Assembly: GCF_902762735.1 (NCBI RefSeq)
Contig: NZ_CACWPP010000022.1
Span: 1-38,808, forward strand
From: an uncultured Ruminococcus sp.
GTDB taxonomy: Bacteria > Bacillota > Clostridia > Oscillospirales > Ruminococcaceae
Length of the DNA stretch: 38,808 nt
Direction of reading: 5' to 3'
Every line of letters starts with the position of its first letter. The stretch's first letter is position 1. A model generated the notes under the pieces. It had not been told where the DNA came from. It did not search any database and saw only the letters and a list, made by a program, of their open reading frames with translations. A program made the translations under genes and the position numbers. This document shows, piece by piece, positions 31,171 to 38,808 of this stretch.

Positions 31171-31722
31171 ATGAGTAATTTTACATTCAACGAAACTAAG
31201 ATCAAGGGCGTTTACATAATTGATGTCAAGACTTACGGTGACAATCGCGGCTATTTCATGGAGACTTACAAGGAGAGCGACTTTAAGGCGGCAGGGCTTG
31301 ATTACAACTTCGTGCAGGACAATCAGTCCAGTTCGCGCAAAGGTGTGCTGAGGGGGCTGCACTTCCAGAAAACTCACCCGCAGGCTAAGCTGGTGAGGGT
31401 CATAAAGGGCGAGGTCTTTGATGTGGCTGTTGACCTGCGCAAGGGCAGTGAGACTTACGGACAGTGGGTAGGCGTTCTGCTTTCAGAGGAGAACCACAAG
31501 CAGTTTATGATACCGCGCGGATTTGCACACGGTTTTGTTGTTGTGAGCGATTATGCCGAGTTCGCCTACAAGTGCGATGACCTTTACCACCCCGAAGACG
31601 AGGGCGGCATCATGTGGAACGACCCTGCAATCGGTATTGAATGGGTAGATGTCGGTGAAGTGATACTTAGCGAGAAAGACAAGCATCACCCCTCGCTCGC
31701 TGAATCTAAGATCGAATTTTAA
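31171..31722 (+). CDS. rfbC: dTDP-4-dehydrorhamnose 3,5-epimerase
   Basis: This 183-residue cupin-fold epimerase is the third step of the rhamnose pathway. RGYFMETYKESDF, QDNQSSSRKGVLRGLHFQ (catalytic His in the RGLHFQ motif, about residue 65) and PRGFAHGFVV are the family's conserved blocks. Tyr in EFAYKCDDLYHP is the likely general acid. It starts 16 bp after rfbA and ends 13 bp before rfbB. Confidence 0.97.
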   Translation: MSNFTFNETKIKGVYIIDVKTYGDNRGYFMETYKESDFKAAGLDYNFVQDNQSSSRKGVLRGLHFQKTHPQAKLVRVIKGEVFDVAVDLRKGSETYGQWVGVLLSEENHKQFMIPRGFAHGFVVVSDYAEFAYKCDDLYHPEDEGGIMWNDPAIGIEWVDVGEVILSEKDKHHPSLAESKIEF

Positions 31723-31735
31723 GGAGAAAAAGAAC

Positions 31736-32764
31736 ATGAATATATTTGTAACAGGCGGTGCGGGCTTCATCGGCTCGAACTTCGTTTTCCATATGCTGGA
31801 TGCTTACCCCGACTACCGCATAGTATGTCTCGACAAGCTGACTTATGCGGGCAATCTTTCAACGCTTGAACCTGTGATGAAGAACCCCAATTTCCGCTTT
31901 GTGAAGATAGATATCTGCGACCGTGAAGCTATTTACAAGCTGTTTGAGGAAGAACACCCCGACATTGTTGTGAACTTTGCGGCTGAAAGCCATGTTGACC
32001 GTTCTATCGAAAATCCCGAGATCTTTTTGCAGACAAACATTCTCGGCACGCAGGTGCTGATGGACGCTTGCAGAAAGTACGGCATCAAGCGTTATCATCA
32101 GGTTTCCACCGATGAAGTTTACGGCGATCTTCCGCTTGACCGTCCCGATCTGTTCTTTACTGAGGAAACTCCGATACACACTTCCTCTCCCTATTCTTCG
32201 TCAAAGGCTGGTGCTGACCTGCTTGTTATGGCGTATCACAGGACTTACGGTCTGCCTGTGACAATTTCGAGATGTTCCAACAACTATGGTCCTTATCACT
32301 TCCCCGAGAAGCTGATACCGCTGATGATAGCGAATGCGCTGGCTGACAAGCCTCTGCCTGTTTACGGTGAGGGTCTGAATGTGCGTGACTGGCTGTATGT
32401 TGAGGATCACTGCCGTGCGATCGACCTTATCATTCACAAGGGCAGAGTGGGCGAAGTCTACAATGTGGGCGGTCACAACGAGATGAAAAATATCGACATT
32501 GTAAAGCTGATATGCAAGGAGTTGGGCAAGCCCGAAAGCCTGATAACTCACGTTGAGGACAGAAAGGGTCACGATATGCGCTACGCCATCGACCCGACAA
32601 AGATACACAACGAACTGGGCTGGCTTCCCGAGACAAAGTTCGCTGACGGCATCAAAAAGACCATTCAGTGGTATCTCGACAACAAGGAATGGTGGGAGAC
32701 TATCATTTCGGGTGAATACCAGAACTACTACGAAAAGATGTACGGAAACAGAGGTACGTTATAA
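31736..32764 (+). CDS. rfbB: dTDP-glucose 4,6-dehydratase
   Basis: This 342-residue extended short-chain dehydrogenase binds NAD through VTGGAGFIGSNF (about 4-15). The active site has STDEVYGDL (Thr-Asp-Glu) and the Tyr-x3-Lys pair in SPYSSSKAGADL (about 155-166). It produces dTDP-4-keto-6-deoxyglucose, which can go to rhamnose or be diverted to an amino sugar by a DegT-type aminotransferase such as the one at 9727. GGAG lies before the ATG and the stop overlaps the rfbD start by one base. Confidence 0.97.
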   Translation: MNIFVTGGAGFIGSNFVFHMLDAYPDYRIVCLDKLTYAGNLSTLEPVMKNPNFRFVKIDICDREAIYKLFEEEHPDIVVNFAAESHVDRSIENPEIFLQTNILGTQVLMDACRKYGIKRYHQVSTDEVYGDLPLDRPDLFFTEETPIHTSSPYSSSKAGADLLVMAYHRTYGLPVTISRCSNNYGPYHFPEKLIPLMIANALADKPLPVYGEGLNVRDWLYVEDHCRAIDLIIHKGRVGEVYNVGGHNEMKNIDIVKLICKELGKPESLITHVEDRKGHDMRYAIDPTKIHNELGWLPETKFADGIKKTIQWYLDNKEWWETIISGEYQNYYEKMYGNRGTL

Positions 32765-33654
32765 TGAAGTTTTTTGTGACAGGCGTAGGCGGTCAGCTGG
32801 GCTATGATGTGATGAATGAGCTGAAAAAGCGCGGCTATGAAGCGATCGGCTCGGATATTCTTGACAGCGTTCCGCAGGATTTTCAGTACAAAAAGCTGGA
32901 CATAACCGACAAGTCGGCTGTTGAACAGGTCATCACTGAGGTCAAGCCCGATGCGGTGGTACACTGCGCCGCATGGACGGCTGTTGATGCCGCTGAGGAC
33001 GAGGAGAATATCCCGAAAGTGCGGGCTATAAACGTTGACGGCACACGCAATATCGCAGAGGTCTGCAAGGCGCTGGACTGCAAGATGATATACATATCCA
33101 CCGATTATGTTTTTGACGGTCAGGGCGAAGAAGCGTGGAAGCCCGACTGCAAGGACTACGCTCCGCAGAATGTCTATGGGCAGTCCAAACTGGACGGCGA
33201 ACTTGCGGTGTCCGAAATTTTGGATAAATACTTCATCGTGCGCATAGCGTGGGTGTTCGGCAAAAACGGAAAGAACTTTATCAAGACCATGCTGAACGTT
33301 GGCAAGAAGTATCCCGAAGTTCGTGTGGTAAACGATCAGATCGGTACGCCGACTTATACTTTTGACCTTGCGAGGCTGCTTGTGGATATGGCTGAGACTG
33401 AGAAGTATGGGTATTATCACGCTACCAATGAGGGCGGTTTCATATCGTGGTATGACTTCACCTGCGAGATCTTCAGGCAGGCGGGGTACGATACCAAAGT
33501 TACGCCTGTGACGACGGCAGAGTATGGTCTGTCAAAGGCGGCAAGACCGTTTAATTCAAGACTTGATAAAACAAAGCTGGCTGAGAACGGATTTACTCCT
33601 CTTCCCACATGGAAGGACGCACTTGCGAGATTTCTGAAAGAGGCAGATTTATAA
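32764..33654 (+). CDS. rfbD: dTDP-4-dehydrorhamnose reductase
   Basis: This 296-residue last enzyme of dTDP-L-rhamnose synthesis is an NAD(P)H-dependent reductase. It has the glycine-rich FVTGVGGQLGYDV start, STDYVFDG (about 113-120) and the catalytic NVYGQSKLDGE Tyr-x3-Lys motif (about 137-147). It overlaps rfbB by one nt (TAATG), so translation is coupled. Confidence 0.97.
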   Translation: MKFFVTGVGGQLGYDVMNELKKRGYEAIGSDILDSVPQDFQYKKLDITDKSAVEQVITEVKPDAVVHCAAWTAVDAAEDEENIPKVRAINVDGTRNIAEVCKALDCKMIYISTDYVFDGQGEEAWKPDCKDYAPQNVYGQSKLDGELAVSEILDKYFIVRIAWVFGKNGKNFIKTMLNVGKKYPEVRVVNDQIGTPTYTFDLARLLVDMAETEKYGYYHATNEGGFISWYDFTCEIFRQAGYDTKVTPVTTAEYGLSKAARPFNSRLDKTKLAENGFTPLPTWKDALARFLKEADL

Positions 33655-33695
33655 TATCCGTGGCTGACGCTGTTTGTCAGCCGTTTGTGGTGAAA

Positions 33696-33731
33696 AAAAG
33701 ACACTTCTGCACAGCCGCAGAAGTGTCTTTT
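33696..33731. terminator. Bidirectional terminator between rfbD and the GGDEF gene
   Basis: A 15-bp stem (AAAAGACACTTCTGC / GCAGAAGTGTCTTTT) with loop ACAGCC has A-runs on the left and T-runs on the right, so it works on both strands. A second, weaker hairpin GGCTGAC/GTCAGCC lies just upstream on the rfbD side. Confidence 0.93.
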
Positions 33732-33734
33732 GTA

Positions 33735-35150
33735 TTATGTTGCGGAACGTCCGCGTTTTTTCTCGGGGTGAAGCTCATAGTAATGCTTTTTGTTGGCATA
33801 CATGCGCTCATCAGCGTTGTGGAGGGCTTCGCGCACATTTCTGACATCATTTTCGTAACCTGTGCCCACTGCGAAAACCACATTTTCATACTTTTCTGAT
33901 GCATTTTTCAGCTTTTTCGCCTTTTCATAAAGCTCATTCTCGGTAATATCCGTCAGCACGACCACAAATTCATCGCCGCCCGCGCGGAATATCTGGTGAA
34001 TGGCGAAAACATCGCGCATGGCATTTGCGGCGTTTTTGAGCATTCTGTCACCTGCGATATGACCCTCGCTGTCATTGATGGTCTTTAAGCCGTTTAGATC
34101 GGCAAACAGTATGCCGACTGTTTTTACAGATGCGCTCTTCGCCAGCGCGTCAACATAATTGTTCATCTCGTTGCGGTTCATAACGCCTGTCAGCATATCC
34201 GTTGAGCTGAGAATGTGCAGCTTGTCTATCATGCGGTAGCTGTACAGTTCTGATGCCAGTATGAATGTGGTCAGTTCAAGGGTCTCCTTGATGGTGCCGG
34301 CATTTTCGGCACGGAAGTTTATAGTCCAGATATAGCCCAGCAGTTCGCCTTTGAATTCCAGCGGGAACAGGACGATATTTTTGCCGCCTGCGTTGGTGAT
34401 GGAATGATACCAGGCAGGATTGCGCTCTTTAACGACTCCCATTTCGTGACTGTTTTTGACGATAAGGCAGTTGCTTCCCGCGATGGTGTCTTTCCACGAA
34501 TCTGCTATGTCATAGAATTTGTCATCAAGGTATCTGTCCATCGGCAGAAGTTTCGTATCCTGCGAGAATGCTTCACACAGTACCGAACAGCTGCGCTTTT
34601 CGGTATCCATCATCAGTATGCAGCAGTGTTCCGATTCGCACTGTGCGCGTATATCTTTGCAGATGGAAGCCATGGTCTCTTTGAAATTTCCCGGACTTCT
34701 CAGCTTTATACAAGTCTCCAATACAGCCGATGCTATGTCGGCGGATATTGACGACATGCGCTTTGCATCAGGCACAAAGTTTATCTCCATGATGTAAACG
34801 CAGTAGCAGATGCTGCCGTCCTCCGGCAAAAGCGGGAGAAATGTCATATTGAACCACACATCAAATCTGGCAGGGTGGGCATACGAATGCAGGACTTTCT
34901 TTTTGACAGCGGCGTTATAGCATGCGTCCTCAAAGTTGAGGTCACGGTTGAGATAATTGGTATACTCACTGTTCGGTATGAACTTTTTGGTGAGCATAGT
35001 CACGTTCTCATAAGGTTTTTCGATACTGTCGATATAGCTTGGATTACCTGTGACGATCCTTATCTTGCCATAATTATCTTCGCCCAGCTTTTCCACCGAG
35101 ACCACGCAGGCGGCAGTGGGGATATTATCTACGAAGGACTGGAAATCCAT
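33735..35150 (-). CDS. Diguanylate cyclase with PAS-like and GAF-like sensor domains
   Basis: This 471-residue cytoplasmic protein should make cyclic di-GMP. Its N-terminal part (1-130) looks PAS-like, and the middle (about 150-300) GAF-like, with Cys residues in EHCCILMMDTEKRSC. The GGDEF domain has STDMLTGVMNRNEM and the intact signature RAGGDEFVVVL (GGDEF at 391-395). The RxxD inhibitory site normally found just before it is absent (Phe and His at those positions), so product feedback is probably weak. No transmembrane segment is visible. It is convergent with rfbD; a link to polysaccharide control is common for c-di-GMP but not shown here. Confidence 0.92.
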   Translation of the reverse strand: MDFQSFVDNIPTAACVVSVEKLGEDNYGKIRIVTGNPSYIDSIEKPYENVTMLTKKFIPNSEYTNYLNRDLNFEDACYNAAVKKKVLHSYAHPARFDVWFNMTFLPLLPEDGSICYCVYIMEINFVPDAKRMSSISADIASAVLETCIKLRSPGNFKETMASICKDIRAQCESEHCCILMMDTEKRSCSVLCEAFSQDTKLLPMDRYLDDKFYDIADSWKDTIAGSNCLIVKNSHEMGVVKERNPAWYHSITNAGGKNIVLFPLEFKGELLGYIWTINFRAENAGTIKETLELTTFILASELYSYRMIDKLHILSSTDMLTGVMNRNEMNNYVDALAKSASVKTVGILFADLNGLKTINDSEGHIAGDRMLKNAANAMRDVFAIHQIFRAGGDEFVVVLTDITENELYEKAKKLKNASEKYENVVFAVGTGYENDVRNVREALHNADERMYANKKHYYELHPEKKRGRSAT

Positions 35151-35191
35151 GATACCCTCTCCTTTATATATATTGTAATTAAATTATTTAT

Positions 35192-35220
35192 ATTATAGCA
35201 CATATTTCAGAAATTTGCAA
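35192..35220 (-). promoter_or_regulatory. Promoter of the GGDEF gene
   Basis: Minus strand TTGCAA (35215-35220), 17-nt spacer, TATAAT (35192-35197) preceded by TGTGC; AGGAGAGG precedes the ATG. Confidence 0.8.
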
Positions 35221-35384
35221 CAAATTGTGAGAGAAAATCTTTCACAGCGTGCAAAAAAATGCAGGGCAAAGTAGGTGATAATATCCAAAAAAATGCATGA
35301 AAAATATTCTGGAATGTAAAAAATAACCAATTGTGAGGAGCTGTTGACCTGTGCCGTTCCTTGCGGCGGGGCGCGGATATGTCA

Positions 35385-35420
35385 GAAAAATACCCTCTCC
35401 GCCTTAATTCGGAGAGGGTA
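35385..35420 (-). terminator. Terminator of the GH43 gene
   Basis: Minus-strand 11-bp stem TACCCTCTCCG / CGGAGAGGGTA followed by TTTTTC, 22 bp after the stop codon. Confidence 0.92.
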
Positions 35421-35441
35421 TTGCTTTTATTTACCGTGTTT

Positions 35442-38210
35442 TCAGCGGAGCGCCCACATTTCGGTAAGGGCATTCAGGTCTTTCTTATTTACAGCATCAT
35501 CGCCGTTCACATCAGCCGCCTGAGGAACAGGAAGCTCGCTGATATTTCCTGAGAGCCATTTTGACAGCAATATGGAGTCAAAGACATTGACCTCGCCATC
35601 AGCGTTGACATCGCCTGTCAGGTACTTTGCGGTCACGGGTTCAGGCTTTGCGGGTACAGTTGGTTCGAGTATGAACTTCTGACCGTCGCCGCCCCAGTAT
35701 TCCCACTGGCAGATATTTGCGCCGTCTGCAAGGCTTATCTCGTAAACGTCAGCGCATCTTGCGCCGTTGGATGCAGCTGTCAGCAGTGAGTAAGTGCCGT
35801 CCTTGTTGCACTGTATCCTGAACTTCTGCGAGTTGTCGCCCTTGAATGCCGCAAGGGAGATGTTCGCGCCGTCAGCGGAAGAACCGTTCTCTACCGTCAG
35901 CGCAAGACCCTTTGTATCCTGTATTATGAAAGTGCCGTCTGACTGCTTGGTGAAGTTCCACTTCTGTGCGGAGGACTGCACAACGTTGCCCGACTTGCCT
36001 GCGAAGAACAGACCGCTGTTGAGGTTTCTGATGGTGTATGTGCCGTCCTTTACAGCAGGGTGTACGGGTTCTATTTTCCACAGCTGGCAGTCATATTCGT
36101 GGTAGGGGTACTGGGCGATATTTCCGCCGTTCTCCTTAGACCACTCGAAAACGTCCAGTGCGCTTTTGCCGCTTGAACATTTCGATACTATGCCGTAGTA
36201 GCTGCCGCTCTTCACCAGCTTGAACAGCTGTCCGTTTGCGCCTGTGTATGGCTGTAATTCAACGTTCGTGCCGTCGTTTGCGGAACTGCCCGATACGGTG
36301 ATGCACTTTGACTCGTCACCGAGAGAGACTATCCTGAAATAGGTATCGTCAACAGCTACCATTCTCCACTGCTGTGCCCACGACTTGTTGAAGTCCCACT
36401 GCTGGATATTTGTGCCTGCGTCCAGTGCGCCTGAGGGCAGGTCGAGGGACATGCCGCTGTTTTTGTTGGTGATAAAGTAAGTCGCGCCGCTGATGAGGTC
36501 TGTTCCGCTGAGTTTTACCGAACTGCTTGCCGCGCCGATGGTGTCGGGGGACATTACAAGCTCAGCATCAGCGTTGGTGTAGTCGGTCACTGCCGCCCTT
36601 GCTTTGCCCGAATAAGCCTTGTTCTTAGCGCCCCACACGGTCTGACCGTTGCTGCCGACTGCGGTGAAGGACATGACTTTTGTGCCCTTTTCGTTAGCCG
36701 CCGCGATGAAATAACCGCTGTATTTCTGACCGCCTATCGTTATCTCAGCCGCCGCGCTGTCAGCCGCCTGCGACCATGTACCGCTTACCGCGCCTGAAAT
36801 GGTGTGGTCGGAGTTCAGCTTTATGTTTTGGTAATTTATAACGTTGCCGTCGGTGGCTTTGCCGTGATCTATGTATTCGTAATCGCCGACTATATCGCTC
36901 TCTTCATAGCCGCTCTGCGAGATGTGGTCGCCCGAATACTCAAAAGGCGTAACTGTGGGCCAGCCCTCTTCATTGAAGAACATTTCGTGTACGCGGACTT
37001 CGTGATACTCGTTTCCTGAGTCGAAGCGTGCGTGGTAGAGCAGATACCATCTGCCGTCATCGTCCTTGAAAACCGAGTTGTGACCGCATGCCATGTAAGC
37101 GGTGTCAAGGGTGCTGAACTTGTAGTTGCCCATGACTTTCAGACCGATGCTGTTGACGTTGCCGCTGCTGCCGATGACTGCCGCGTTGCCAGACGGGTCA
37201 GTGAAAGGACCTGTGGGGCTGGTGGAACGGAACACGCGCATGTTATAGCCGCCTTTAGCGGTCAGTCCGCCGAGAGTCGTCCAGAGATAGTAGTAGCCTG
37301 TATCAGCGTTATACTCGATGAAAGGACCTTCACCCGACTTTGTGTAGCCGCCTGCTATCTTTGTGCCGAAATAGCTGTCCACCATTCTGCCGTCAGAGGT
37401 CGTGCCTGTCTTGGGGTGGATGCACTTGCCTGTTTTGGGGTCTATCTCAATGGTGAAGATGCCGCCTGACCACGAACCGTAGGTCATATACATCTTTCCG
37501 TCGGTGGAGGTGTATATGGTGGGGTCGATGGCGTTGGGGAACAGCGAGTTGTTGTAGTTGTTGCTGCTGAACCAGCTGTTGTTCATGGTAACTTCGCCTG
37601 ATGAGATAAGTTCATCTATATTGGTGGAAGTGTACTTCTTGTTGACGTTCTTGGTGGAACTGGTAACATACTGGTCGTTCTTGGTAAATCCTGAATATAT
37701 CAGCGTATCAGCGAACGTGTATGGACCTTCGATATTCTTCGAGGTCGCAAAGCATATCACCGAGCGGATATAGGTGGAAGATGTGCAGAAGTACATCAGG
37801 TATGCGCCTTTTGTGCCGTCGGAATTCTGATACTGAGCGTCCCAGTAAACATCGGGTGCCCATACCGAGAAACCGCCTGCGCAGTCCTCAAGGTCTTCGC
37901 CGCACCATGCGAAAGCCTTTTTCAGATTGGTCGAAAGATTGCCGAACTCCACATTATTAGGTGTGGTGTAGCCGTTGGTGAAGCGTGTCCAGTTTTGCAG
38001 GTCGTTGGTCTTAGCCGCTTCGATATGCGAGCCGAACACATAGTAGGTGCTGCCGTTTTTCACGATAGAAGGGTCATGCACCGATACGCGGGATTTGTTG
38101 GCGGCGGCATCAGCAGTCAGACCATTCTGTGAGATAGCAGGCATTAGCGCCAGCATCATCGTGCCTGACATGACAAGTGCCATGCCTTTGCGGAAAATTC
38201 TTTTTTTCAT
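35442..38210 (-). CDS. Secreted GH43 arabinan-degrading enzyme with two CBM13 domains and a dockerin
   Basis: This is a 922-residue exported protein with a signal peptide at about 1-36. The GH43 five-bladed propeller runs from about 40 to 430: Asp46 in VHDPSIV is the general base, Asp229 in PNAIDPTIY is the pKa modulator and Glu294 in KSGEGPFIEY is the general acid. The layout resembles endo-1,5-alpha-arabinanases of the AbnB/Abn2 type, which have a small beta domain after the propeller (about 440-570). Two ricin-type CBM13 regions follow (about 580-860; QQW, QLW and QKF repeats), then a type I dockerin (about 866-922) with two Ca-binding segments DVNADGEVNVFD and DVNGDDAVNKKD. The start is the ATG at 38210, with GAGGTG upstream. 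Confidence 0.94.
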   Translation of the reverse strand: MKKRIFRKGMALVMSGTMMLALMPAISQNGLTADAAANKSRVSVHDPSIVKNGSTYYVFGSHIEAAKTNDLQNWTRFTNGYTTPNNVEFGNLSTNLKKAFAWCGEDLEDCAGGFSVWAPDVYWDAQYQNSDGTKGAYLMYFCTSSTYIRSVICFATSKNIEGPYTFADTLIYSGFTKNDQYVTSSTKNVNKKYTSTNIDELISSGEVTMNNSWFSSNNYNNSLFPNAIDPTIYTSTDGKMYMTYGSWSGGIFTIEIDPKTGKCIHPKTGTTSDGRMVDSYFGTKIAGGYTKSGEGPFIEYNADTGYYYLWTTLGGLTAKGGYNMRVFRSTSPTGPFTDPSGNAAVIGSSGNVNSIGLKVMGNYKFSTLDTAYMACGHNSVFKDDDGRWYLLYHARFDSGNEYHEVRVHEMFFNEEGWPTVTPFEYSGDHISQSGYEESDIVGDYEYIDHGKATDGNVINYQNIKLNSDHTISGAVSGTWSQAADSAAAEITIGGQKYSGYFIAAANEKGTKVMSFTAVGSNGQTVWGAKNKAYSGKARAAVTDYTNADAELVMSPDTIGAASSSVKLSGTDLISGATYFITNKNSGMSLDLPSGALDAGTNIQQWDFNKSWAQQWRMVAVDDTYFRIVSLGDESKCITVSGSSANDGTNVELQPYTGANGQLFKLVKSGSYYGIVSKCSSGKSALDVFEWSKENGGNIAQYPYHEYDCQLWKIEPVHPAVKDGTYTIRNLNSGLFFAGKSGNVVQSSAQKWNFTKQSDGTFIIQDTKGLALTVENGSSADGANISLAAFKGDNSQKFRIQCNKDGTYSLLTAASNGARCADVYEISLADGANICQWEYWGGDGQKFILEPTVPAKPEPVTAKYLTGDVNADGEVNVFDSILLSKWLSGNISELPVPQAADVNGDDAVNKKDLNALTEMWALR

Positions 38211-38297
38211 TCTGTTACACCTCATTACACATCAAAAATGTTGCGGCTGTGCCTTTGTGAGCAGACAGACAGTCAGCCGAAATAGTTTACAATTTTT

Positions 38298-38326
38298 ATG
38301 ATAACATATTTTGTGACAAAATGCAA
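38298..38326 (-). promoter_or_regulatory. Promoter of the GH43 gene
   Basis: Minus strand TTGCAT (38321-38326), 17-nt spacer, TATCAT (38298-38303) preceded by TGT, about 90 bp before the ATG. The leader can form CGGCTG/CAGCCG. Confidence 0.7.
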
Positions 38327-38448
38327 TACACTATTCGGATATTTTTTATAAAATATACCGATAATTTTTAAGATATATAGTTATATTAAACGATGCGTGT
38401 GTTTATATGCTTTCACGCTGACGTTTTTTGGGGCGGCATTTTTACTGA

Positions 38449-38549
38449 GATCCCAATTTGGTTGTGTATTGTTCCCCCGCCGAAGTCGGGGGAACAATAC
38501 GAAAGAACAGCCATTTTGTATCATCAGCAATACACATCAAAATTGGGAG
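38449..38549. mobile_element. MITE-like element of a second family, 7-bp target duplication
   Basis: A 101-bp element with inverted ends: CCCAATTTGGTTGTGTATTG (38452-38471) against 38528-38547, 18 of 20 matching. Inside is a perfect hairpin GTATTGTTCCCCC (38466-38478) / 38488-38500. TTACTGA flanks it at 38442-38448 and 38550-38556. The ends are unrelated to those of elements A-D, but the C-rich centre is similar in style. Confidence 0.82.
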
Positions 38550-38609
38550 TTACTGAAAGCGCGTCTGTCGGGTGTTGAAAAAAGTGCGGCGATATGTTAT
38601 AATGGTAAA

Positions 38610-38710
38610 TGAGATTATCTCGCTGATACACCAAAATAAACGATGTTATATCGGGAACCAAATACAGTTGGCGGTTATCTTTCCCCCGCCTGCGGCGGGG
38701 GAAAGATAAC
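38610..38710. mobile_element. MITE-like element D, left half only
   Basis: It has the same left end and first ~100 bp as element B (TTATCTCGCTGATACACC, then the perfect C-rich hairpin ending near 38710). The right end (GGTGTG...GGGATAG) is not found before the window edge; instead a gene terminator follows directly. It is probably a truncated or recombined copy. Confidence 0.75.
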
Positions 38711-38722
38711 ACAGTCTGTCTC

Positions 38723-38751
38723 AAAACCCCATATCCTCCTCGGATATGGGG
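38723..38751 (-). terminator. Terminator of a gene beyond the right edge
   Basis: Minus-strand 10-bp stem CCCCATATCC / GGATATGGGG with loop GAGGA followed by TTTTG. Confidence 0.75.
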
Positions 38752-38756
38752 TTAAA

Positions 38757-38807
38757 TCATGCTGTGAACAGCCAATATCTGTCAAAAACAGCAAAAAAAC
38801 AAGTAAA
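38757..38807 (-). CDS. Possible C-terminal end of a gene cut by the window edge
   Basis: A minus-strand frame open to the right edge ends in FAVFDRYWLFTA and a TGA at 38757-38759, six bases before a strong terminator stem. The position fits the end of a gene, but 16 residues are too few to assign a family. Confidence 0.3.
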   Translation of the reverse strand, partial: FTCFFAVFDRYWLFTA

Positions 38808-38808
38808 T

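Noticed and set aside
38397-38612. Plus-strand small proteins at the right end
   Set aside because: They span the second mobile-element family and its hairpin and have no ribosome site.

Overview
The window looks like the chromosome of an anaerobic, fibre-degrading Firmicute of the Ruminococcus type (Oscillospiraceae). This rests on a GH43 arabinanase-like enzyme carrying two ricin-type carbohydrate-binding domains and a C-terminal dockerin, on two secreted proteins with a cohesin-like middle domain, on a clostridial-type pyruvate phosphate dikinase, and on AGGAGG-like ribosome sites with sigma-A-like promoters. The species call is inference.

Layout. 1-1003: tail of a large serine recombinase next to a truncated PAPS-reductase-like gene, probably the edge of an integrated element. 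1443-2935: AAA/DUF4143 ATPase with a repeat-bearing leader. 3008-5909: ppdK. 6371-9652: a four-gene minus-strand operon (CE2-like esterase, aroK, a membrane protein with a Tyr-Gly-Gln-Pro repeat tail, trmK). 9683-23662: a 14 kb minus-strand cell-surface polysaccharide operon starting at a strong promoter at 23634-23662 (priming sugar transferase, pyruvyl transferase, four glycosyltransferases, Wzy, Wzx, then two ATP-grasp ligases alternating with two DegT-type PLP proteins). 23929-26986: divergent manC plus a glycosyltransferase. 27008-29834: two paralogous secreted proteins with a dead third copy between them. 30112-33731: rfbACBD for dTDP-L-rhamnose. 33735-35220: a GGDEF protein. 35385-38326: the GH43 enzyme. 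38449-38808: two small mobile-element-like repeats and possibly the end of another gene.

How it fits together. rfbACBD supplies dTDP-rhamnose and manC supplies GDP-mannose. The sugar transferase primes the lipid carrier, the glycosyltransferases (one rhamnosyltransferase-like) build the repeat unit, and the pyruvyl transferase and probably the ATP-grasp/aminotransferase module decorate it. Wzx flips it and Wzy polymerises it.

The most novel-looking items are: (i) the alternating ATP-grasp / PLP-enzyme module at 9727-14301; (ii) a family of 97-164 bp hairpin elements whose 9-bp target duplications contain the stop codon of the neighbouring gene in both complete cases; (iii) a second, unrelated small element with clean terminal inverted repeats and a 7-bp duplication; (iv) the 34-nt-periodic repeat array in the leader of the DUF4143 ATPase; and (v) a decayed third copy between the two cohesin-like secreted proteins. 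No tRNA, rRNA, CRISPR array or replication origin was seen.
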